Shown here: positions 1 through 4,409 of the stretch, piece after piece
How the letters are laid out: each line of letters begins with the position of its first letter
Position numbering within the stretch: position 1 is the first letter of the stretch
Assembly (NCBI GenBank): GCA_938008575.1
Contig: CALLKB010000006.1
Span: forward strand, 1 to 5,524
DNA length: 5,524 bases
Direction: 5' to 3'
Source: an uncultured Cytophagaceae bacterium
GTDB lineage: Bacteria; Bacteroidota; Bacteroidia; Cytophagales; Spirosomataceae
Notes under the pieces: model-generated
Databases searched by the model: none
Told to the model about the DNA's origin: nothing
What the model saw: only the letters and a program-made list of their open reading frames with translations
Program-made: the position numbers and the translations under genes

Positions 1-53
1 GGATATTGATCCGCTGCCGTTAAAAATGCCTCAGGACTTAGTTTTTCAGGCAT
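1..53 (-). CDS. Start of a protein overlapping bshC (partial; possibly rhodanese-type MnmH)
   Basis: Reading leftward from an ATG at 53-51 gives 17 complete codons, MPEKLSPEAFLTAADQY, then a CC dinucleotide that must encode proline, before the window ends. The ATG lies inside the last codons of bshC and overlaps that gene by 8 bp, the kind of junction expected of a translationally coupled second cistron. The peptide (LS.E.FL...QYP) resembles the N-terminus of the rhodanese domain of tRNA 2-selenouridine synthase (MnmH/SelU), where this run usually leads into a VIDVRSP-like motif. That motif would lie outside the window, so the assignment is inference from recall. Another rhodanese-like protein or an unrelated product is possible. 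The presence of a coding start is fairly likely; the function is tentative. Confidence 0.5.
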   Translation of the reverse strand, partial: MPEKLSPEAFLTAADQY

Positions 54-1599
54 CTTGTTCAGGTAAATACATGACGAATAATTCGAATTGTAATGGATCC
101 AGCACAGCTAGTAAATCTACGAGCAGATTTGGATAGTTGAGGTAAAACTCAAGGAAGTTGGTATGTCGTTCTTGCCAATTACCTTCCGGGAAAAGTTTAT
201 TTTTGATCGCTTGAATTTGTCCTAAACCCACGGCTTGATTGCGTTCTTCAGCCTTGCGCATTTTTTTGGTAAGTCGCTCAAGCCCTTTTTGCCAACGTGT
301 TTCTTCGGCCAAGACAGAGGCCTCTAAGGTTTCGTCGATGGCCTGTGCTTTTTGTGCAATTTTTGACATCAGATTAGATAGGCGCTCTTGTTCGCTTCCT
401 AAGTCTAAAGCATGTTTGGTGTGCATGTCGACAAATTGTTGTCTCAAACTACGCTCATCCTGGAAAATATCCGGAATGCTTAATTCCAATTTTTCTAGTC
501 GGGCCGCTTCCAAAGGCGGAATAATGATGCCAAAATTACGAGGCAATAAAATCGGGAATGGCGTTTGATGCAAATCAAAAATGCCCTTCAATTGGAACCA
601 ATAGGCCAGTTCTGCCGCTCCGCCCAAATAGGCTAAATTAGGCAAAATGGTCTCTTGGTATAATGGACGTAAAGCAACATTCGGACTGAAGCGTTCTGGA
701 TGTGCTTTTATTTCTGCTTGCAAACTAGCAGCGCTAAATCGAATGGACTGATTAAGAACTTTATATTCATCGCCCTGTTTTTCGATCCGCTCCCGCATGC
801 CATCGAGCATGTAGAAGAAATTGATTTCACGCGCATAAATTTGAGGACTATAGCCCAAATTAGTCAAGATATCGTTGCTGGCATTAACGCAGGCAAGGTG
901 CTTGTTGGCCAACATATCCGCCTCCATGACGGGAATAAAACTGCTTTTTAAACGTGCATCATCCGCATCTAAACATACTAAGCCTTCTTGACCAAAAAGC
1001 GCATGCATGTATTTGCGAACGGCATCTGCTAAGTTTTTCGCGTCAGTGTAGCTTTCCTTGAAAACGGGTATGTCACTCGGCAATTCTGACCAAACACTGC
1101 TCAAGCCTGAAATGTCAAAGCGCCCTACAGGCCCTTTTTGTTCGGTATCCCATTGGATTTTCTTGCCAAATAAGTGTAAATGGTTGATTTCATCCCAGTC
1201 GTGATCTTCGGATGCCATCCAGTAGACAGGAACGAAATTGTATTTGGGATAGGCCTTTTTCAGTTGTCTCGCTAGATTTATCGTGGAGACGATTTTGAAG
1301 ATCACGTAAAGTGGTCCCGTGAATAAGTTCAGCTGATGACCTGTGGTAACTGTGAATGTATTTGGATCCGCTAAGCTGTTAATATTAGGGATATTGGATA
1401 GCCCTTGGTATTGATCTGTTAAGACGTCAACTAATAGCGATCTGTTAACTGATTTTTTGGAATCGATTTGTGACTGGAAAGAAGCGAGGGTAGGCGCATT
1501 ACCATACAAGGATTTTAATGCTGAATCACCCGCTAAATAGTTTTTTAGCAGTTTGCCGAAGCCTTTTATTTGATCGAGCGGATAGGTTTTTGTTTGCAT
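46..1599 (-). CDS. bshC: Putative cysteine ligase BshC (bacillithiol biosynthesis)
   Basis: BshC is the proposed last enzyme of bacillithiol synthesis, adding cysteine to the glucosamine-malate intermediate in the cytosol. The 517-residue product is close to the family's usual length of roughly 530-540. Visible family signatures are TTGHQLNLFTGPLY (85-98) and PVYWMASEDHDWDEINH (124-140) in the nucleotide-binding-like core. A conserved segment at 311-341 contains LPNLAYLGGAAE, a charged stretch at about 402-465 is consistent with the family coiled coil, and KLFPEGNWQERHTNF lies near 468-482. The frame is open to 1638, but I start at the ATG at 1599 because MQTKTYPLDQI matches how family members begin and the 13 extra residues do not look conserved. 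An AAGG lies just upstream; the ribosome-binding site is weak, as is common in Bacteroidota. The gene is divergent from the PorP/SprF gene and is followed by an overlapping partial gene. No truncation or frameshift is seen. Confidence 0.93.
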   Translation of the reverse strand: MQTKTYPLDQIKGFGKLLKNYLAGDSALKSLYGNAPTLASFQSQIDSKKSVNRSLLVDVLTDQYQGLSNIPNINSLADPNTFTVTTGHQLNLFTGPLYVIFKIVSTINLARQLKKAYPKYNFVPVYWMASEDHDWDEINHLHLFGKKIQWDTEQKGPVGRFDISGLSSVWSELPSDIPVFKESYTDAKNLADAVRKYMHALFGQEGLVCLDADDARLKSSFIPVMEADMLANKHLACVNASNDILTNLGYSPQIYAREINFFYMLDGMRERIEKQGDEYKVLNQSIRFSAASLQAEIKAHPERFSPNVALRPLYQETILPNLAYLGGAAELAYWFQLKGIFDLHQTPFPILLPRNFGIIIPPLEAARLEKLELSIPDIFQDERSLRQQFVDMHTKHALDLGSEQERLSNLMSKIAQKAQAIDETLEASVLAEETRWQKGLERLTKKMRKAEERNQAVGLGQIQAIKNKLFPEGNWQERHTNFLEFYLNYPNLLVDLLAVLDPLQFELFVMYLPEQDA

Positions 1600-1641
1600 T
1601 GGCCTTATATGTTGGTAACCATTCCGTAAAAACCCCATAGA

Positions 1642-1659
1642 TTTCCGGAAAGTTCGAAC
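1642..1659. repeat. Two abutting perfect palindromes in the bshC/PorP divergent spacer
   Basis: TTTCCGGAAA (1642-1651) is a perfect 10-bp palindrome, immediately followed by GTTCGAAC (1652-1659), a perfect 8-bp palindrome. Both lie in the 106-bp spacer between the two divergent starts, about 45-65 bp from either start codon, where an operator could affect both genes. Short palindromes also arise by chance, so any regulatory role is inference. Confidence 0.3.
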
Positions 1660-1705
1660 GAAATTAAATATATTTAAGCGAAATTTGTGGTTCTATACCA
1701 ATCGA

Positions 1706-2821
1706 ATGAGATTTTTAATTTTCCTTTTATTCTTCATGTTGACTTTTGTAGGCTTTGCGCAGCAAACGCCTCAGTTTACGCAGTTTATGATGAATAAATA
1801 TGTTTATAATCCTGCCTTTGCGGGTTTTGAGGATTATGTCGACATCAAATCTGGATTTCGTACCCAATGGACAGGCCTAAATACATCAAATAAGACGGCC
1901 TATGTGACGGCTAATTTTGCCATCGATAAGTCGGATCGTACTTCTTCTGGTCGTACGCCTTTTATGTCGAAGACGATTCGTCGTAATTTTTCACCTACCT
2001 ATACGCGTCAAAAAACGAAACGCTCAGGTTTTCATCAAGGCCTTGGTATTCAAGCTTATTCAGACCAAATCGGTAGTCTTACAAGTACTTCGCTGGCTGG
2101 CACCTATGCCTATCATTTATCTGTGGGTGGGGAAAATAAGGTTGCCGTGGGTGCTACTGCAGGCTATTATTTTCGTAATTTGAACATGTCGGGTTTCAAT
2201 GTGAAAGATCCCGGTGACCCATTCATTATGTACCAAGACCAAAATTTACCTGCCTTGACTCCCAGTGGTCAGGTTTCGGGAGGTCAATCTTTGGTGAATG
2301 TTGGCGCCTTATATTACAATCGTAAATTTTACATTGGCTTATCGGCTAATCAGTTGATATTCGATAGTTTCAGTTACCTCCGAACTAGTGATGGATCTGA
2401 CACGCTAACGAGGAAACAATTCTACCCCGAAGAAGCAGATGCCTATAAGGTCTATAATCAGTCGCTGTTATTGGGAAGCACAAGCCCAAATATATTTTTA
2501 CAAACAGGAATGGAAATTCGTTCGGGTGAATTTTGGACCTATTCACCTTCGTTATTAGTGAAATATATGAAGGGAATTTCGTTGGGGATGGAAGCCAATA
2601 TGCGCGTAACATTTAATGATGCGATTTGGACAGGGGTAACTTACCGACATAATGAGGCGATCGGTTTGTTGTTTGGGATGCATTTGAGCCAACAGGTTAA
2701 TCTGACCTATTCATATGAAACGCACTCCAATGGCCCGATGAAGTCATCTTTGGGCTCGCATGAGTTGGTCTTAGCCTTGAAATTTAGAAATAAGGTTTAC
2801 AGCGTAGATCCTGCCTTTTAA
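1706..2821 (+). CDS. PorP/SprF family type IX secretion system outer-membrane protein
   Basis: Members of this family are outer-membrane beta-barrel proteins linked to the type IX secretion system; PorP is required for secretion in Porphyromonas, and SprF supports export of the gliding adhesin SprB in Flavobacterium. From the ATG at 1706 the product has 371 residues. It begins with a clear signal peptide (MRFLIFLLFFMLTFVGFAQ, probable cleavage near residue 19). The family hallmark follows, a PQFTQFMMNKYVYNPAFAG segment at 22-40, then alternating hydrophobic and polar strands, and a GSHELVLALKF-type terminal strand at 350-360. The frame opens earlier at a TTG (1685), but the ATG places the signal peptide exactly at the N-terminus. 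A basic segment at about 74-108 (ten Arg/Lys) lies between the first strands and looks like an insertion. No adhesin or gld/por gene adjoins it, so orthology to PorP or SprF specifically cannot be decided. The stop codon overlaps that of nuoA. Confidence 0.88.
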   Translation: MRFLIFLLFFMLTFVGFAQQTPQFTQFMMNKYVYNPAFAGFEDYVDIKSGFRTQWTGLNTSNKTAYVTANFAIDKSDRTSSGRTPFMSKTIRRNFSPTYTRQKTKRSGFHQGLGIQAYSDQIGSLTSTSLAGTYAYHLSVGGENKVAVGATAGYYFRNLNMSGFNVKDPGDPFIMYQDQNLPALTPSGQVSGGQSLVNVGALYYNRKFYIGLSANQLIFDSFSYLRTSDGSDTLTRKQFYPEEADAYKVYNQSLLLGSTSPNIFLQTGMEIRSGEFWTYSPSLLVKYMKGISLGMEANMRVTFNDAIWTGVTYRHNEAIGLLFGMHLSQQVNLTYSYETHSNGPMKSSLGSHELVLALKFRNKVYSVDPAF

Positions 2822-3270
2822 TTCTTTTTGAAGCGCTGATAAGCATCTGCTGGAACAGGACTTTCGATATCCTTTAATTCCTGAACAGGTTTTTCCCAAT
2901 TGAGGTATCCTCTTCGCCAAGCAAATGCGAGGCCTAAGCTTAGAATCCCCACAAACAAAAACATTTCCCACAAGGCATAAGCTGACCAGTTTGGAACGTC
3001 TCGCAGTGTTTTATTACTGAAAACAACGGCCCAAGGGAAAAGGAAAATCAATTCAACTTCAAATAAGACAAAGAGCAAGGCAATGACGTAGAATCGAGGA
3101 TTGAATCGTGTATTTGCATTACCTACAGGTTCTTCGCCAGATTCGTAGGTACTTAATTTTTCTACATTCGGTCGGTTAGGGCGAATAAAACTCGCGAGTG
3201 TAAGTACTAAGCCTAAAAAGGCAATACCTGCTAGGAGGAAAGCGGCAACATAACCAAATTGTTCAATCAT
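2818..3270 (-). CDS. nuoA: NADH-quinone oxidoreductase subunit A (NuoA)
   Basis: NuoA (ND3 homologue) is a small inner-membrane subunit of respiratory complex I, at the junction between the membrane arm and the quinone-binding region. The 150-residue product shows the family layout: a membrane segment at about 5-28 and a conserved loop YESGEEPVG at 42-50 (the ND3 loop, with Ser where mitochondrial ND3 has Cys, normal in many bacteria). A second membrane segment at about 59-82 holds FEVE (70-73) and FPWA (78-81), and a third lies at about 97-118. The frame is open far upstream to 3453, but that part lies antisense-free inside dedA in another frame and is not NuoA-like. The ATG at 3270 gives the correct N-terminus and overlaps the dedA stop as ATGA, with no Shine-Dalgarno in front, suggesting translational coupling. 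No nuoB follows: the next gene is convergent, so nuoA is detached from the usual nuo cluster on its 3' side. Confidence 0.93.
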   Translation of the reverse strand: MIEQFGYVAAFLLAGIAFLGLVLTLASFIRPNRPNVEKLSTYESGEEPVGNANTRFNPRFYVIALLFVLFEVELIFLFPWAVVFSNKTLRDVPNWSAYALWEMFLFVGILSLGLAFAWRRGYLNWEKPVQELKDIESPVPADAYQRFKKN

Positions 3271-3884
3271 TTGCGTAATTTCAAATAGCCCTTGATGAGC
3301 GTAAATGTCGTGATTCCGAGGAAAAATAAAATGATGTATTGGACGTAATTGATAATCCATGGGAAGTATTGTCCCATATAATATCCTCCAGCAACTAATA
3401 GGCCGACCCACATAGCTCCTCCAACGAGGTTTAATAGGATAAAACTGTACCACGCCATGTGGCTAATTCCAGCTAAAATAGGTGTAAATGTGCGAACTAC
3501 TGGTAAAAAGCGACTAATGACTAGAGCCATAAACCCATATTTTTCGAAGAATTCACGGGTAGAATCCAAATGTTTCTTTTTGAAGAAAAGGCTATCAGGC
3601 CTTCGCTGCAGGGATTTTCCGAAGAATCGCCCGACAAGGTAGCCAAGCAAGGATCCCAGAACGGCAGCTAAAAAGATGCTCAATAAAATGGTCGTCAAAG
3701 GTTCTTTCAAGACACCAGTTCCACCAAAAACCCCTGTAAGGAATAATAGGTAGTCCCCTGGTAGGAAAAAGGCGAAAAACAAGCCATTTTCAGCAAATAC
3801 GATGCAGGTGATAACAAAAAGGCCGGAGCGAATGATTGTTTCTGAATCAGTTAATTGATGCCACAAAAGATTAATTTCATCCAT
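3267..3884 (-). CDS. DedA family inner-membrane protein
   Basis: DedA (SNARE-associated/VTT) proteins are polytopic inner-membrane proteins; several have been shown to recycle undecaprenyl phosphate, and others affect membrane potential and envelope stress tolerance. At 205 residues this one is full length. It has the conserved membrane-embedded acidic pair E32 (in FAENG) and D44 (in LPGDYLL), and the arginine motif SRFLPVVRTFTPILAG at 124-139 with R125 and R131. These match in spacing the E39/D51 and R130/R136 residues reported as essential in E. coli YqjA. A GSLLGYLVGRFFG stretch at 77-89 corresponds to the usual GD..GY..GR..G motif, with Ser in place of Asp. Hydrophobic segments also lie near 142-170 and 180-198. 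The ATG at 3884 is preceded by GAGGGAG with a 6-nt spacer, a good ribosome-binding site. The gene overlaps nuoA by 4 bp downstream. The transported substrate of this member cannot be told from sequence. Confidence 0.92.
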   Translation of the reverse strand: MDEINLLWHQLTDSETIIRSGLFVITCIVFAENGLFFAFFLPGDYLLFLTGVFGGTGVLKEPLTTILLSIFLAAVLGSLLGYLVGRFFGKSLQRRPDSLFFKKKHLDSTREFFEKYGFMALVISRFLPVVRTFTPILAGISHMAWYSFILLNLVGGAMWVGLLVAGGYYMGQYFPWIINYVQYIILFFLGITTFTLIKGYLKLRK

Positions 3885-3890
3885 AATTTT

Positions 3891-3907
3891 CTCCCTCTAG
3901 TGGAGGG
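3891..3907 (-). promoter_or_regulatory. dedA ribosome-binding site within a small inverted repeat
   Basis: On the minus strand GAGGGAG (3897-3891) sits 6 nt before the dedA ATG and is the only strong Shine-Dalgarno-like sequence noted in the window. Its GAGGG part can pair with CCCTC (3907-3903 on the same strand) across a 5-nt loop, a 5-bp GC-rich hairpin that would cover the ribosome-binding site. The site itself is well supported; masking by the hairpin is inference, because the stem is short and could be coincidental or part of a dispersed intergenic palindrome. Confidence 0.45.
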
Positions 3908-3919
3908 TTTGGCCTTATT

Positions 3920-3942
3920 CTCAATTGTTTAAATAAATTGAG
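3920..3942. repeat. 7-bp dyad in the divergent spacer between dedA and the metal-efflux operon
   Basis: CTCAATT (3920-3926) and AATTGAG (3936-3942) form a perfect inverted repeat around a 9-bp AT-rich centre containing TTTAAA. The spacing, one half-site about every 1.5 helical turns, suits a dimeric regulator such as a metal-responsive repressor, and the position would allow control of both divergent units. There is no U-tract or GC-rich stem, so a terminator is unlikely. The regulator is not encoded in this window, and AT-rich dyads can occur by chance. Confidence 0.35.
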
Positions 3943-3975
3943 TCTATAAATATCCAATAAATTTCGAATTTTTTC

Positions 3976-3983
3976 TACATTTG
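3976..3983 (+). promoter_or_regulatory. Bacteroidota -7 promoter box TAnnTTTG ahead of the efflux operon
   Basis: TACATTTG is an exact match to the Bacteroidota -7 consensus TAnnTTTG, located in the 103-bp spacer and directed at the plus-strand operon. It ends 4 nt before the ATG at 3988, so transcription from it would begin at or within a few bases of the start codon, giving a leaderless or nearly leaderless mRNA. I found no good TTTG -33 element at the normal spacing upstream, which lowers confidence or suggests an activated promoter. Confidence 0.4.
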
Positions 3984-3987
3984 AGAG

Positions 3988-4371
3988 ATGAAAAATGTAA
4001 TCGCTTTTTTCTTGTTCATGCTTTTCTTCTCTGGGAGTCTTATTCCCAAAGTGGGCTTGGAGCAATCTTTTAAAGCGAATGAACTACTCAAACATTTTCA
4101 AGATCACAAAAAAATCTCTGGCGCTACCTTCCGCTTCATCGATTTCCTTTGGATGCATTATGCCGCAGATTCTAAGCACAACAAAACGACCAAACATCCT
4201 AGTTTGCCGCATTTTGATTTCTCGGGTTCCGCAGGTTTTGTGCTTCCTCTTTTTCAAATACTTTTACTCATTCCATTCGTTTTATTAGCGATTCGTCGTT
4301 TACGAATGTTTTGGGAAAATCAATACCAATTTTCATTGGAACGTGTATTAATTGCGCCTCCCCGGGCATAA
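3988..4371 (+). CDS. Small His-rich membrane protein, partner of metal-efflux RND gene (function unknown)
   Basis: This 127-residue protein is the first gene of the operon with the CzcA-like pump, 38 bp upstream of it. It resembles, from recall, a Bacteroidota family of uncharacterised small exported proteins encoded beside CusA/CzcA genes, recognised by an HF..HKK...FIDFL.MHY core (here about 36-58) and a C-terminus ending in PPRA. An N-terminal hydrophobic segment (about 4-19) may be a signal peptide or anchor. A second hydrophobic stretch (83-101) is followed by RRLR, suggesting two membrane passes with the loop at 20-82 in the periplasm and the C-terminus in the cytosol. The loop holds six histidines (36, 40, 57, 64, 70, 75), a possible metal-binding surface. 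The ATG at 3988 follows a TAnnTTTG box closely, with no clear ribosome-binding site. Coding status is supported by the core motif and context; a metal-handling role is inference. Confidence 0.75.
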   Translation: MKNVIAFFLFMLFFSGSLIPKVGLEQSFKANELLKHFQDHKKISGATFRFIDFLWMHYAADSKHNKTTKHPSLPHFDFSGSAGFVLPLFQILLLIPFVLLAIRRLRMFWENQYQFSLERVLIAPPRA

Positions 4372-4395
4372 GAAGATTGTTTTTCAATTTTCTTA
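4369..4395 (+). other. Stem-loop between the small membrane protein gene and czcA
   Basis: An 11-bp stem (4369-4379 with 4385-4395, including one G-U pair at 4375/4389) closes a five-T loop. It begins on the stop codon of the upstream gene and ends 14 nt before the czcA ATG. It is AT-rich and not followed by a T-run, so it is not a convincing intrinsic terminator. It could act as an intercistronic processing, stability or translation-tuning element; that role is inference. Confidence 0.4.
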
Positions 4396-4409
4396 CGTAA
4401 TAATACACT

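Noticed and set aside
239..951. Plus-strand open frames of 109 and 83 codons inside bshC
   Set aside because: They are antisense shadows of a strongly supported gene and have no domain-like composition.
1600..1638. 13-codon N-terminal extension of bshC from the ATG at 1638
   Set aside because: The extra residues show no family resemblance, while the ATG at 1599 begins the conserved N-terminal segment.
1669..1676. TATATTTA as a -7 promoter box for the PorP/SprF gene
   Set aside because: It misses the final G of TAnnTTTG, lies in a generally AT-rich stretch, and has no TTTG -33 element at suitable spacing.
1685..1705. TTG start for the PorP/SprF gene
   Set aside because: It would put seven residues, including an Arg, ahead of an otherwise perfect signal peptide; the ATG at 1706 is simpler.
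2941..2943. Absence of a ND3-type Cys in the NuoA loop as an oddity
   Set aside because: Serine in the YESG loop is common in bacterial NuoA and is not a sign of lost function; the coordinates only mark the gene, as the loop itself lies further upstream in nuoA.
3271..3453. 61-codon N-terminal extension of nuoA
   Set aside because: It lies wholly inside dedA in a shifted frame, is rich in residues unlike NuoA, and the ATG at 3270 gives the expected family N-terminus and length.
3877..4065. Minus-strand reading frame of 62 codons spanning the dedA upstream spacer
   Set aside because: It is antisense to the start of the small membrane protein gene, runs through the dedA ribosome-binding site and the dyad, ends just inside dedA in another frame, and has no recognisable domain.
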